Shown one piece after another: positions 10,787 to 23,881 of a stretch of DNA of 64,000 nucleotides. Under the pieces are notes generated by a model, which did not search any database, had not been told where the DNA came from, and was given only the letters and a program-made list of their open reading frames with translations. The stretch's first letter is position 1, and the number at the start of each line of letters is the position of its first letter. The stretch comes from Naganishia liquefaciens (taxonomy: Eukaryota; Basidiomycota; Tremellomycetes; Filobasidiales; Filobasidiaceae): the NCBI GenBank assembly GCA_013423385.1, contig BLZA01000028.1, forward strand, positions 310,001 through 374,000, read 5' to 3'. The position numbers and the translations under genes are program-made.

Positions 10787-13571
10787 ATGAAGCTCAATTC
10801 CACTCTCGGGCACGCCTTTTGGCAGTCTCTCGCGATCTCATCAACCGCATTCTGGATCTCACCAACGGCAGCTTTTCCCGATCCATCTCGTCTTGACAAA
10901 CAGATCACCCAATTCTCGAGCCGCGAATACGCCACCGAAAGCACAAACGCCACGTCCAGCAACCTTCTAGGCGACGTCTTTTTTGTCGGATACGACAATT
11001 ATGCATTCCGAGATGATGTCATCGCTGCACAGATGGTCATTTCCGCCAACGCGTCGTCGTCTCGCCCATCGCGGCTGATCGTTGCGTTCCCCGAGGGCAA
11101 TACAGGTTTCGCTACCTACTTTATTCCAACGAATGGAACGGGCTCAGCACCGCTCCAAGTTGTCCCCGATATCGAAAGCTTGTCGTCGATAACATTTCCC
11201 AGTGACTCAACAGCAGAAGATGCGACCAACCAAACGGGTATCACCTGTGATCTTAGCTTTACTTCAGACATGTCGCTCGGCGTCACTTTGATCGGTTCTA
11301 TACGTACCGTGCGGGACTACACTGAAGGCAGCGGCCTTACAAACGAGATCTTCAACTATACGCTGGGCGATTACAATGCGACGTATTTGCAACTCGTTCG
11401 ACCGTGGATCAATGGGACGACTGTGCAGTATCTCACCTTCATGGCCGGCGACAACACGCAATTCAGCGTCATCCCGAGCCAGAACGTCACCCTCCCGCCA
11501 ACCGTCGCCTTTGAGCGGACCGACAAAGGCCAAAACGGATCAATGTCATTCAAGACTACATTCAACTATACAGACCTACCCAAACTTGCACCGGGCTTGG
11601 ACGCCCAGAGTCTCTTCCTCACGAGCGTGCCGACAGATGGAAACGGTAGTGAGGCGTTGACGAAGGTGGTGGAGGCGCTGCAGGGAACGAATGGAACGGG
11701 CGAGGGCAATGTGACGGGGTCGGCGCTCGCCGAGGTCAAGCAGGTATCGTTCCTCACATATCAAGACAAGTTCTTGGCTGGTGGATGGAGGTTTTTGACA
11801 TGTCAGCATGTTGTGCTAGGGCGATTTACGGCCAGAGTATTGATGCTTTTGCTCCCACAGATTTCGGACGAGACACGCTGTTGACGTTGAGGCTGCTTTT
11901 GCCGACTTTTACATCTACTGCCGCTGAAGCTGTTCTTACCGGTGTCATGGAACGGATCAACGGAAGCGGTTTGGTTTGCCATGAGGAAACGGCAAGTTCA
12001 CTCATCTTTCCCTTATTGCCGGATTGACGCTGAACGAAACCTGGTGCAGATCGGCGACTACGCATCGTTCGTCAACATTCAGAACAACCAGTCTGAGCTT
12101 GGAGCGGCTCCTTCATACAACTACGTCATGGCCGACACCGACTATCTCTTGCTGCCCTCGCTATCGCACTACTTTTTATCAACTCCCCAGGGCGCCAACA
12201 GGTCCGAAGCGTTCCTAGACACGACAGCCACATTGCAGAATGGTACATACCGCGACCTCTTACTCAAGAATGTGGACCATGTAATCAACATGTCGAAACC
12301 GTTTGCTTCCAACACTAGCTGTGAAAACCTGGTTCACATTAGGGATACGCTGGTAGGCAATTGGAGAGACTCGGGAGTCGGACTTGGATACGGCAAGATT
12401 CCGTTCGATATCAACAGTATGTTCAGCACAATGTTGCAAGACGTCTCAGACAGTCATTGACAAAACATAGCTGCCTTTGTCCCTTCGGCATTGCGAGCGA
12501 TCGTCGATCTATCCAACGCCAACGTCATCCCCTTCAATTACTCGTCCGCCGCGACACCTTTGATCGGGACGTGGGAGACAGCCGCCGCGCCTTGTTTTGA
12601 GGTGACCATCTCAGGTCAGGAGGCGCAATCACGGCTCGACAACTACGTACAACAGGCCAACTTGAGCCAGGCGTTGTTGTCAGGAGTTGAGGGATTCAAC
12701 GCGACCGATAACGTCACCTTTTACGCTCTCAGCCTCGATGACGATGGATCTCCGGTCGAGGTTCGTGATATCGCATGAGCACCACGGATTTGGCTGATGC
12801 GCAGGATTTAGGTTCTCAATTCGGATCTCGGATTCACCTTGCTTTACGGCAACAACGTTCCAACTGGTATTCTTCAAGCGACGGTCAATGCCTTGCAGCC
12901 GTATCCCAAAGGTACGTTGGTCAGGGTCATTTCCGGTCCCCACGGGACGACATCTTACGTTCTGACCTTGCAGGCCTGCTGACCAACGTCGGCATGGTCG
13001 TCGCGAATGCGGCATACGACTCGAACACAACCAACATCGCCGTTTTCGATGAAACCGCCTATCACGGCGCCGTTGTTTGGTCAGTCAATTTTGGGGATTT
13101 CGCTTGTCGGACTTGCTGCTAAAGTTTTGTTGCAGGTCATGGCAGCAAGCCCTGATGGCGGCGGGACTCGCGAAACAGCTCGACTTGTGTGGACTGGCAA
13201 ACGGCACAAACGTCGACTACCCCGAGCGATCATTGACGGGTTCGGCGCCGACATGGTGCAACACAACGCTGGCATCGGATTTGCAACAGGCTCAAGTTCG
13301 CCTGTGGGACAGCATCGGCGGTTCCTCGTCAGGTCAGTCGTGGTGCCGCACTTACCGCTCAATCTTCGCTGATATTTCCCTACTGGCAGCCCTTTTCTCC
13401 GAAGTGTATACTCCGCTGTTTGACAACTCGACAAACTCGTTCACCATTGGCGATTTGGGCGCCATTTCGCCGACCGGCACAGAAGGCGATGCCATTCAGC
13501 TATGGGCGTATGCCTTCCTTGCGGCGGTGGATCCGCGTTCTGGTAGACCGGTGGCGTCCGGCCTGGCGTAG
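10787..13571 (+). CDS. Secreted six-hairpin-glycosidase-like glycoprotein
   Basis: Seven exons (10787-11801, 11861-11991, 12050-12416, 12471-12760, 12812-12911, 12974-13079, 13136-13571) encode about 814 residues. The N-terminus MKLNSTLGHAFWQSLAISST followed by an Ala-rich segment reads as a signal peptide. More than a dozen N-x-S/T sequons point to a secreted or wall glycoprotein. The middle has FLTYFGRDTLLTLRLLLP and then HEETIGDYASF, and later PFDINTAFVPSALRAI. Paired Asp/Glu loops of this kind are typical of (alpha/alpha)6 glycosidases such as glycogen-debranching and related enzymes; the exact CAZy family and substrate are not clear to me. The third exon is joined through a GC-AG intron (donor GCAAGT at 11992), required to keep HEETIGDYA continuous. 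An earlier non-ATG frame start at 10772 is ignored. Confidence 0.75.
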
Positions 13572-13802
13572 CTGCACCATCCACTATCGGCGGTAGGAAC
13601 CATCTGACAGAGAATCTGTAGCGACATATACCATAATGCGAATGTAGCCTCATATACCTTGATGCGAAGATAACGGGTCTCACATGAATCTCGCTAGGTC
13701 ATGCTGCCCCCGAGAATATGAGGTCTCGGGACATGATATCAATGGGAGAAACGGATGACAACAATTGTACAGAGCATGTCCCAAGATCTACGACCATGCC
13801 GA

Positions 13803-15878
13803 TCAAGCAATGAACAACAAGTTGCAGTCCTGGCGCAAGAAGAGGTAAACATCCGCGTTTGCGCCCACAAGCACTTGTACACACCATGGGATGACTCGCC
13901 GACAGCTGAGGCTTTTGCGAATACTTGCCGCGAAGTTCGTCACGCAGGCTGTTAAGGAGCTGCATGTACGATTGTTGCGGGTACCGAGTAAGCGACGCAA
14001 TGAATGCCTGTAACGACGTGTGCGTCAAAAGGGATTATCGCAGGGCAGGAAGTGGCGGGTGACGTACATATGACATGGCTCCAGTAGCCCTGGCGGCGAT
14101 GTTCGTATCGGCGCTCTACACGGAGTGTTAAGCAGCGTTTCAGACAGCCGAAAATAATGCAACTCACGGTCTGATCATCTTTACAGCCCGACCACGACAC
14201 CACGTCCGCCGGACTGGTCTTGGTTCTGCGTACCGCGAGAATCAGCCACCTGTACGCCTTCACACGTCTTGTAGATCGGTACATACTGCTTGGCCTTTTC
14301 CGCGGCACCCGACGATGAATTCATCATCTGCTTGCCGAGTCCCATGAGACCGCTGACCATTCCGCCGACGTCGCCCTTGAGGTAGCTGACGCCCGCGGAC
14401 ATGAGTCCCTGGCCTGCTTCGGCGAGCAGGTTGGGTTCCTTGATCTTGCCTTCGGTGGAATAGATGTAGGGCAGATCGAGCGCGCTGCGGGAGAGTTGAG
14501 GCGATGAGTATACGAGCTTTGTCAAACGCAACGGGAGAGCATTACCTCGCGGAATGACAACTATCAAAGATGGCCGTCAACCTGCATCCGGCCGGCAACG
14601 GCTTGACCAGCAACGTATGCAGATCATCATCGACGATATGCCCGGCCGTCTTGAAGTCCAAGGGATAAACCACCTCGTCGTTCCCGTCATCTTCATCCCC
14701 ATCGCGGTCCTTGGTTTGGCCGCCGTGGCCCGAATAGTGGAAGAACAGGGAATCGTTGGGCTTGGCGTTGGCGACGAGCCATTGCATGGCGGCGATCATG
14801 TTGGCGCGGGTGGGGATCTGACGCGGGTTGCGTGCGTCGTCGACGAGCATGACGATGTCGTCTTGTTTATAGCCAAAGCGGTCTGCAAGAACAGATGGTC
14901 AGTCGACATATATGGATATCACAGTATGGGGATCGTACCGCACAAGAATTTCGACATGTTCGTTGCATCATTGATGCATCCCTTCAATTCGGAACTAGTT
15001 CCCCGGTAATTAATACCGATCTGCATTGATGAAATCAGCTGCATACATGATACGCAAGGCGCAACACTCACACACAACGCCTTCTTCGTTCCCGTACACT
15101 GCGAATACTGGAAGTAGGGCTGCTGCGCTTGCCCATGATGTCCGCCCTGCATCTGCGGACCATAATACTGCTGCTGCGGAGGCGGTCGCGCTACCATCCT
15201 CATCAGCCAACTACACCAACTAGCCAACCAACAAAGGACACTCACGAGGCGGCGCACCACCGGGGAATTGCCCGTACTGGTGTTCTTGCGCCGGATTGTG
15301 CCCCGCCGATCCGGTGTGGTAGCCCCCGGGGACGGGTTGACCCGTTGGAGGGGCCCAGCCTTGTTGGCCACGATGGTCCATTCCTCCACCGCCGTTGTAT
15401 CCATAGTCTTGTCGGGGAGGCTCCTGGTAGCCTTGGTTGTAGGATGGCTGGTTGTAGGATGGCTGGTTGTAGGATGGCTGGTTGTAGGATGGCTGGTTGT
15501 AGGATGGCTGGTTGTAGGATGGCTGGTTGTAGGAAGGTTGATTGTAAGAAGGTTGGTTGTAGCTGATCAAAAGACGTTGAGAGGCTTATGATAGATCGCA
15601 AGGAAATGGAGCGTACCCTCCGCCGTATGATCCAGGGGGAGGCCCAGGCGGCGGTCCCGGAGGCGCCCCGTATCCTCTGACGCCCACCGCAAGATCAGTA
15701 CCAAAACACGCATCATCGCCAACCTTTGATAAACGAACCCATATCCTCCTTGCGGTTGCCCATATTGCGGCGCCCCTCCATACTGCGGTGCTCCTCCGTA
15801 CTGTGGCGCGCCGTACGCGGGCTGCTGGTGAGGATATCCTCCCTGGTGGTGTCTGCCTGCTCCGGGGTAGTCGCCCAT
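13803..15878 (-). CDS. MCA1: Metacaspase (C14 family cysteine protease)
   Basis: Calcium-dependent, Arg/Lys-specific caspase-fold protease linked in fungi to protein-aggregate clearance, stress and ageing. Eleven exons, from 15878-15739 down to 13829-13803, give 509 residues in one frame. The N-terminal prodomain is Gly/Tyr/Gln/Pro-rich: three APQYGG-like units, a Pro-rich segment, then eight YNQPS repeats. The catalytic domain starts at [12 protein letters not shown] and holds the catalytic His (about residue 292, HYSGHGGQ) and Cys (about residue 348, FDSCHS). It continues through [17 protein letters not shown] and [16 protein letters not shown], and ends [14 protein letters not shown], as expected for type I metacaspases. 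The residue after DSCHS is Ala where many homologues have Gly. One intron is only 40 nt (14265-14226), needed to link YKT to TKTSPADV. The gene is convergent with the glycosidase-like gene. Confidence 0.95.
15442..15561 (-). repeat. 15-nt tandem repeat encoding eight YNQPS units
   Basis: Eight in-frame 15-nt units lie in the metacaspase prodomain, with a ninth partial unit (YNQ) below 15442. The middle six copies look identical at the DNA level and the outermost two carry a few substitutions, a sign of recent slippage or unequal exchange. Confidence 0.95.
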
Positions 15879-17545
15879 GGTGTTTTGTGGAGTGCGGGTC
15901 GATGCCTTGACGTTCACCATGACCATGACCATCACCATCCATCAAAAGGGTCTGCTTGTGCCCGACCCGACTGCGCACGGTCGATCTGCCGAGACTCGTC
16001 ATCACTCGGCGCCCGGGCGTGAGACATGATCGACTGTCGCCTCCCCGGGGAGCAGCCCTTGGTCTGCCGCCTGACTGTGGCGATGCAACATGGATATTCG
16101 GCAGACGTAGTGGATATGGGGCACTCTCCCGTGCATCATACGCTGCTCCAACATGTACCCTTGCAAACCGCTCAACGCAGGTACCAATGCAAGCCTCAGC
16201 ATGTGCCCCCATACCTGTCACGCGCATTGACACACCATTCCCCAAGCTAGAACTATCTCGATCTTTTACGTGCGTGTTCCTTCCTTCCTGACTTGCCGGA
16301 CGCTTGAATCTCGATGTCTGTCTAAGCAGCGGAATCGCATGGGGCGCAAGAAGGCGGGAGACTTGGATGAGCTTGTTCAACGCAATCACTCTCGAGGACC
16401 GCAGTTTCCCATCTTGACGAGAGAAAGCGAGGGCGCCCTTCCGACTAAGCAGTAGTATCCCAAGGAGGAGAACATGAAGCAAAAGAGGCGCAGAAGTCAC
16501 AGACATGCAACACAGGTGAACAGGGAAATGCTGCTATATATGAACATGAAGATCGTGTTGTGCTCGACGCGGAAGCAGAATGAAGCTGAAACGCGGCCGA
16601 TTCCTCTCAACAATGGGTCGCAGCCAGAAGCTCAGAGTGATGTCGACGGTACGAATCCTTCTTCTGAGCTGCCCTGTTGCCTGGAAGCCTAAGCGTGATT
16701 CCTGGAAGAGAAAGCATGAAGCATCTTGTTGTCAAGGCATGAGATATGGAGAAGTGAAAGCGGTGCGCGAAAGGTTTCGGTTCTGGTCTATAGAGTTGTG
16801 GTATGCCATTCCAGAAAAACGCATGATCCGTCGTCGTTTCTGTCCCATGTCATCTTCTCTACCAGCTCATTGCTCTCGGACTTCTCAAAGGTCAGCCAGA
16901 TATTGAAGACGCGCATCTTGATTTCAGACGCCAGTTATTCGCGATGCCATCTTGGCAGACCCATTTCATACTCACGTCGTCCGATTTTTGTCATCTCGCC
17001 AGAGACCGCAGACATTGTTGTTGAGTGGGAGAAGATAAGCAGGTGAACCCGCGTGGGAGAAGTGAACGGAAGGTCTTCAAAGTGAGGATTCCGCGGTCAT
17101 GTCAGTCGCGCAGAGGTCATAGATTACCGGGAGGTGCTGATCAAGCGTACATTCCAAATCCATTCATACATAAAGGCCTGATGCCTTTGGCTAGGAATCC
17201 TGGATCCCACTCGAGATCAGCATGCTGCTCTTACAGAGCCTCCCCTGAGGTTCTGCCCGGTGTAGACTTGCCCTGAGTGACGGACGCTTCATGTACCGCT
17301 TCAATTATGCTTGCTTATTTAGGCGCGGCGCGCGACCATGGTCCGCCGTGAGAAATCCGCTTCTACGCGCTTGAGTCTATTTTTTTTCGGAACTCACTCC
17401 GCGAGACCGGCAAAGTCCCGAGGCGGATCGAGGGGCGGTCTGAGCTCGTGCGTAACGGTCCACGGTATATAGAACCAGTGGTACACTTTGCGTCAGTGGC
17501 GAACAGACGTTGGAACCAAAGATCATTTCTTATCACATCATCAAA
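15879..17545. other. Bidirectional promoter region between metacaspase and GIS2
   Basis: About 1.7 kb between two divergently transcribed genes. Open frames occur (a minus-strand one near 16506 starts with a hydrophobic segment, VTSAPLLLHVLLLGILLL), but it has no splice or domain support and runs antisense to nothing recognisable. A TATA-like element lies near the GIS2 end. Confidence 0.4.
17466..17471 (+). promoter_or_regulatory. TATA-like element upstream of GIS2
   Basis: TATATA about 75 nt upstream of the GIS2 start codon, a sensible distance for a core promoter of a highly expressed gene. No start-site data support it. Confidence 0.4.
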
Positions 17546-19214
17546 ATGTACGGAACTTGTTACAACGTACGTGTCAAGGACAATTCGTCGCCGGAAATCC
17601 CAATTCTGATGGTTATTCTGCTTGCAGTGCGGTCAACGTATGTGATTTTTCTTTTGGTTGTGGCAGATAGGTAGGCTTGGGCATGCAGCGGAACGGACGA
17701 CGCCGGCAGCGGTAGCAGCAGCGATATCAGCAACAAGGACAGTCGGCAATAAAATAGGAAGGAGCACACGGGGATTTACGGGAAGGCGAGATGTGAGAGT
17801 CGATTTTCCCCTTCTTTGCGTGGTGGCGTGACTTTGACCCGTCACTGGGGACATTGTACCGAACGAGCGCGTGACGAGAGGACGAGAGAGTTGATTTTCA
17901 TTATTATTATGAATTCTTTTTCCGTGCAGAGGAGGAAGACGACGAATGAATCGACGAGCGGACGAGAGGAGAAGAGGACTTCTGCTTGTGTGGCAAGTGA
18001 TGATGTGAGCTGTTTGTGGTCGAGCGAGTCGCAAGACGCATGTGTGAAAGAGCAGGAAGCTGAGTGATTGTCGTTGAGCAGGAGAGACACGGGGGAGGGG
18101 TTACCCATGAGCCGAATCGGTCCACCCTTTAGCGTTCGCCCTGCCCCGCGATATTCTCGCATTTCCCAACCGGTCCCTAGTTTGCGACAATGAGCGAATC
18201 CTTGTCGACGACTCCCGTTCCCGAGACGCCATGCCCAGACGCCATGCCCATGCCTGCCTGTCTACCCTTCAAGCCAACGTCTCCTATCGAGCCCGGAACT
18301 GATTTTGAATCATTTGATCACGAATGTAGCCGGTCACCAGGCCACTGCCTGCCCCCAGCAGGGAACCCCCACTTGCTACCAGTGTAAGTATCGATAGTGA
18401 TCTTTGACTTGCCCGGGACGACTCTAATCTCAGGTTTCATCTAGGCAACCAGCCCGGCCACTTGAGCAAGGACTGCACCAACGAGCGAGCCCCCAAGGTC
18501 TGCTACCGAGTATGTTTTTCTACATTGCTTTCTTTCTTTTGCCATCGGGTACTGACGCCTCTTCTTCAGTGCAACCAACCCGGCCACATCTCCTCCGAGT
18601 GCACTGAAGCCCCCACCGGTGACAGCTACGGCGGTGCCTCGTCCGGCCAGTGCTACCGATGCGGCCAGAACGGCCACATCAGCCGAAACTGCCCCCAGGG
18701 TGGTGCCGGTGGCTACCAGAGCGGTGGCTTCGGCGGTGGCAAGACCTGCTACAACTGCGGGTATGTTTGGGCACGCACATCCTGGGAACATGAGGGCAAA
18801 ACTGACGACGACGTTTGTTCCTCCTTTTTTTCATAGCGGCTTCGGCCACATCTCCTCTGCTTGCCCCTCTGGCCGAGGTGGACCCGGTGGCTTCTCCGCT
18901 GGAGGCCGAAGCAACGTTTGCTACAACTGCCAGCAGCCCGGCCACCGAGCGTCCGAGTGCCAGAACGAGCGTGTTGAGCGACCGCCGATGAAGTGCTACA
19001 ACTGTGGCGAGGAGGGTCACGCCTCGCGGGACTGCACGCAGGCGCGAGTTGGCGGTGCGTTCGGTGCCGACAAGAAGTGCTACGTGAGTTTGGCCTCGAG
19101 CGTTTTGATCCCAGTGAAGGGTGTGTACTGATTGCGTTTCTTCTTTCGGGTCAATAGAACTGCGGTGAAGCCGGTCACATCTCGCGAGACTGCACTCAGA
19201 CCCCCGCTGCCTAA
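17546..19214 (+). CDS. GIS2: GIS2/CNBP-type CCHC zinc-knuckle RNA-binding protein
   Basis: Single-stranded nucleic-acid-binding protein of the CNBP/Gis2/Byr3 family, which binds mRNAs and ribosomes and promotes translation, also in stress granules. Seven exons: 17546-17566, 17628-17637, 18330-18383, 18445-18509, 18570-18760, 18837-19083 and 19158-19214, giving 214 residues. I count eight C-x2-C-x4-H-x4-C knuckles, from CYNCGQPGHQATAC to CYNCGEAGHISRDC. Yeast Gis2 has seven. A Gly/Ser linker with an RGG-like stretch lies between knuckles 5 and 6. Nearly every knuckle is interrupted by an intron in its first half. Exon 2 is only 10 nt (TGCGGTCAAC), and the next intron is 692 nt, far longer than neighbours. 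Codon choice in exons 4-7 is strongly C-ending, suggesting high expression. An ATG at 18190 inside the long intron opens a different frame and is not used in this model. Confidence 0.92.
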
Positions 19215-19613
19215 ATCATTGGACATGGAAGTCTGGACAAAACAGAGATGAAGGGAATTGCGGTTTTGCCTTGTCGTGGAAGCGGAGTTGAAGGTTGAGA
19301 GAATGGGCGCGGAAGGGGCTTTGTGTGTTTGCGAATCGCCTTTTTCCTTTGCCTCGCCGTTACGAGCCATTTGTATCTATCGAGCCACTACAGCTAGGAT
19401 TGAATGCAGCATTCTTTGTCGCTTGGGTGTCCGTGTCATCGCATCGACTTGTAAAGTTTGACCATCGGCAGCCCGTGTCGTCGCTGTCGCTTTCATGACG
19501 TCAGGTGAAAGGCGAATGTGATCGAGCACAGTCGACATGAACGCCACATAATTCAGTTTGCAACGTCGTCGGGCCATCTTCATCCAGCCGCGTTGACGCA
19601 GCGACATGCCGCC
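19215..19613. other. GIS2 3' region and YME2 promoter
   Basis: About 400 nt between two genes on the same strand. It should hold the GIS2 3' UTR and the YME2 promoter and leader. No gene seen. Confidence 0.4.
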
Positions 19614-19620
19614 ATGCTGA
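19606..19620 (+). promoter_or_regulatory. Four-codon uORF overlapping the YME2 start
   Basis: ATGCCGCCATGCTGA: an upstream ATG at 19606 opens a four-codon frame whose stop overlaps the first codons of YME2 (ATG at 19614) in another frame. If it lies in the mRNA leader, initiation at it would compete with the main start. Confidence 0.45.
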
Positions 19621-22600
19621 GATCACTCGCCTGTCGAGCTCTCGCACGCCCCCACGCTCTCCGCTCGAGGCCATGGAGGGAACAAGGCGTGATCAACGTG
19701 TCCGCGCAGCGCCATCTACCGATATCGAAATCCAGGTGGTATAGCACGGAGACCAGCAACGTAGGCAATGATCAGCCGCCAGCAGAGTCGCCGCCGCCGA
19801 TACCAGGAGTGGAAGAGCCAAAGCGCAAGACGGCGAGTTTCTTCATTAGCAATGTTCTGCCGATTCAAGTTGGCAAATTCGAGTGAGCGCGAGTCGTATT
19901 TCTATCTGCAGAGCATATTGCCGACCTTTTCTTCTAGCATTCGTCCTACGCTGGCAGCATTACGACAGGATCACTGTCTAGAACAGATTGAAGATATTGC
20001 AACCGACGTCCACAGCCATGGATTCCGACTCGAAGGCCTCGAAATAGCACGAAAAGACGGCGGCGTTTTTCTCAACTATTCGTACATCCCACCGGCCGCA
20101 ACGACTTCAACCGATCAAGCAGTCCCCGAGAGACCATTCAACCCTGCCAAGGAATTCTTGCCCTTGCTCAGCGATTCCGCACGACGACACGGTGGCTTCC
20201 CCTCATGGCTCGGTAACTGGTGGGCATCAACGTTCCTTCCCGGTCCTCCGGAACTACCAACGACGGTCGCGGATGAAGAAGTGGAAGCTCTCGCTGATGG
20301 CAGCGACGACAGCACGTCGTCGACCGACCGTCTATCCCACCTCTCTGCCAATTCGCGACAAAGGATCTTCTTTGGTCTCGGCGACGGTCGTTGCTGGGCT
20401 GTTCGCGGCCGTCAATGGATGGAGGATATGAACAGGTTCCCATCGCAGCGTGTGCGCGTCGAGTTTGACGGGGCGGATGTGAGTCAGGAGGTGCTGTATG
20501 AATTGTTCAGGCCATATGGCCGTCTGACGGATATCACGCCGCCGGCGCCGGTGCCTGCGGGGAATCTGCGGTATGCTGTTATTCATTATGGGCGGTTGAG
20601 GTCGGCTGCCGTTGCCATCAATACAGTAGGTTCAAGTACAAGAAGACAAGATCTTGATATGTCGCCTGACGGCTCTTCCCCGCCTAGTTGCACGGCCTCT
20701 CCACGCCCACCAACACTCGCGACTTTACCCTCCTGCGCGACTCACGCGCCGCCGGTGCCACGCAACCGACCATTTCGCGCACCCGTCTTCGCCTCTTCTA
20801 TGAACGCCCCATCAAGGCCCACGCGATCCGCACATGGATAAGCACCCATCCGCGAATCGTCATCCCCGTCGCCGCCTTCCTCATCGGAACACTCTCCTAC
20901 ACATTCTTCGATCCCATTCGCGCATTCTTCGTCAAGGCCAAAGTCGACGGATACTGGAATATTGAGGGATACTCGATCGTGAAAAAGTTGAGGGGGCTAT
21001 TGACGTCGTATACGGGATACTCGTTTACGGATTCGGCCGCAAAAGAGGGCGTGAGCGGGGTGATTCCAGCGGCGGTGTTCGGGGATGATGAGCAACGTGA
21101 GGAAGGTGTCGGCAAGAGCGCGTGGTCGGAGCGCGAGGAGGCGGAGAAGCAGATCGTGGGGTGGTTGGGCGAGGTACCTGGTGAGTAGCGCAGACTGATG
21201 ATCGATCAGGACCTCACGCGTCCAGCAGGAACTTTCATCACTATCACGGGTCCTCCTGGATCCGGCAAGAATGGTCAGTAATGCTACAGGTGACTTCATG
21301 ATTCCTGAATTGTTGACATTTCACCCTAGATCTCGTCACGCGTGTCATCGCGGATAAGAAAAAGTAGGATCGATGGCTAGCAAGGTTGTCATTTGGAGAT
21401 ACTGACAACCGGCTTACAGGAAAGCGCTCATCATTAACTGCTCCGCCGTCGCCAAAGCCAAATCTGATGCCGCTGTTGTTAGCGAGTTGGCCGATCAGAC
21501 AGGCTACTACCCCGTCTTCAGCTTCATGGGCAGTATCTCCAACATGATCGATCTCGCCGCGCTCGGCTTGATCGGTCAAAAGGCAGGATTTGCCACGCCC
21601 GTTGACCAGCAGCTGAAACAGGTGTTGGAAGTTGTCGGCACGGCATTGAAGGATATCTCGATGAGTGAGCGGAAACAGCGGGACGCAGAGGAGCTTGAGC
21701 GGACACAGGCCGCCGAACGGGAGCAGGAGAGACGTCACCGACAGGAGATGATTCGACGAGGCGGGTGGCACGATGGTCGGCTCGACGCGATTGCCGGCAA
21801 CGGCGTCATGTCCGAGCTTGGTTTCGGCATGGAAGAGTTGACGGCTAATGACTTGTCTGCGTCGACTGCGATCCCGGGGGTCGATGTTGCCGGTCTCGAG
21901 GTACCGAGTGACGCCAACATCCAGGACATGAAAGTGAGTCACGACATCAAGAGAACCTCGGCGGCAGAAACGGACAAGGAATTAGAGTTCATCGATTCCC
22001 TGCCGGTCTTGGTGCTCGACAACTTTGTGCAGAAAGCCAGTACCAAGACAGAGCTCTGGAACGTCTTGGCCGAGTGGGGCGCCAGCCTTGTCGAGAACAA
22101 GATCGCCCACGTAATTGTCGTTTGCGATTCATCGAGTGTCGCCAAAGCGCTGACCCGTGCGATCCCGACCAAACCACTGAACGCCATCAGCTTGGCCGAC
22201 GCCGACAGCGAAAACAGCATGCATTATATTCTCAACAAGCTTGGGGTACAGCGCGAGAGCCTGTCTCCGAATGAGACTCAATTGATCGGCAAGGTGGGCG
22301 GCCGAATGATTGATCTGGAACTCTTGGTCTACAAGGTTAGAAGCGGGTTCACCATTTCTGAGGCGGTCGAGGATATCATCGTTAGGAATGTCGTCGAGCT
22401 ACGTAAAGCCGCTTTCGGGGACGACATGGAGGATTCCAAAGCTCTACCTTGGTCGAGAAACCAAGCATGGAAGATTGTCAGCGAGCTGGCAAAGAAGCGA
22501 GAGGTACGTCTGCGTGCTGAAGATCGCCGTGCATGGCTGACCTGGTTCTAGACATCCTACGCAAACATTTTGCAAGACTTCCCGTTCAAGGGTCAAGAAG

Positions 22601-23180
22601 CGGCCCTGAAAGCCATGGAAGAGCATGACCTGATTGCTGTGTCATTCGTTGATGGCAGACCGTCTATGATTCGGGCAGGCAAACCCGTCTATCGCCAGGC
22701 ATTCCAGAGACTGGTTGCAGGTGTGTGTTAAGAACTGGGTAGGGCGACATGTTCTGATGCTTGCCTTTTCCAGACCCTGTATTCGCCGCCACGTGCAAAA
22801 TCGATCAAGCGAATGTCCTGATTGCAAAGGCGGATTCGGAGATAAAGACCTTTGAACAGGAACTTTTGCAGCTTCGCGAAATCAGTCCCGAGCAGCACCC
22901 AGGACTGGTCAAGCATGCTGCCAGTGCTACCTGGTCAGGCGTGACATTCATCCCTAGAGCGGTCGGCTACATCGTTACCCCTTGGAATTGGTCCATATTC
23001 GGGGATTCGGATTCGGCGAAATCCCGAGCAGGATCCACAACGTCAGTCAAGCCGGCAGAGGCGGTAAACGCCAGGAGGCTCTGGTTATTGGAGAAGCTGG
23101 GAAAATCCGTCCAGAAAATGCAAACCTTGGAGGCGGAGGTTGCCGAATGCAAGGACTTTCTGAAGACAGGAAAGGCGTGA
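19614..23180 (+). CDS. YME2: Mitochondrial inner-membrane protein YME2/RNA12
   Basis: Mitochondrial escape protein 2 (Yme2/RNA12), an inner-membrane protein that helps maintain mtDNA nucleoid number and structure. Eight exons (19614-19882, 19938-20625, 20688-21180, 21229-21273, 21330-21363, 21420-22503, 22552-22720, 22774-23180) give about 1062 residues. The basic N-terminus (MLRSLACRALARPHALRSRP) is a mitochondrial targeting signal. An RRM (around residues 258-320, RVRVEFDGADVSQEVLYELF) precedes a single membrane segment (RIVIPVAAFLIGTLSYTFF). The RNA12 domain follows, with a P-loop GPPGSGKN at about 491-498 and then ALIINCSAVAKAKSDAAVVS and YPVFSFMGSISNMID. A C-terminal charged helix ends the protein. 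The order matches the family; two tiny exons (45 and 34 nt) surround the P-loop. Confidence 0.94.
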
Positions 23181-23770
23181 TGATACGATGATGATTAAAG
23201 GATGGGGAAGGAGTCGTTGCAGAGTATTCATGTCAAGACTGGACGTTCAAGTTCGAAGAATTTTTCTTTATAGCGCCTAGCACAAAAGCCGGGATTAAAA
23301 ATCGAAGGCATAGATATGCCACTATGAAAGCTGGAGGTGGTAGCTGTCGCAGAGACCTCGTGCGTGGCACAGTGAGGCGGTCGGCTATAATGTGCATCCC
23401 ACGAAAGAAGTCTCATCTCATGACGTCGAAACGTTTCCAGATTGAAGTGCATCGTGGTCGTTCTTGTTTTCTAATTTGCATGTTCCATTTGCTGGATACA
23501 ACTGGAAAGGAACCGGTCGTCTTGAGATGAAGCGCGTGGTAGCCGGAGAAGCCCCAGTTGACCGACATCTTTTGTTGACACCCAATCTTAGATGATTGTA
23601 GATGGATTGTTTCGCTGTTTGAAGTCGACGAGGTCACCAGGTGCATTAAACCATATCGATCTACTAAGAAATTAGGCTTTACGCGCTCACTCGGAGATAG
23701 GACTCATTGCACCATAATTAATTAGTATGTTTACAGGTATCAACTCACATCCGGACATTCAGTGGACACG

Positions 23771-23881
23771 CGTCCGGACGCCATAGTCTGTAGGATAATA
23801 TTTAATTCATATGACATGTGGGCTTGGACACAGGCAGGACAGAAGTCTGGACACCATACATTAGACGGTAGGATAATAATT
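23771..23881 (+). repeat. Imperfect direct repeat sharing GTAGGATAATA
   Basis: Two copies about 80 nt apart, each with a GTCyGGACrCCATA-like start and a GTAGGATAATA core. They are diverged and of unknown origin; they could be relics of an element or chance duplication. Confidence 0.5.
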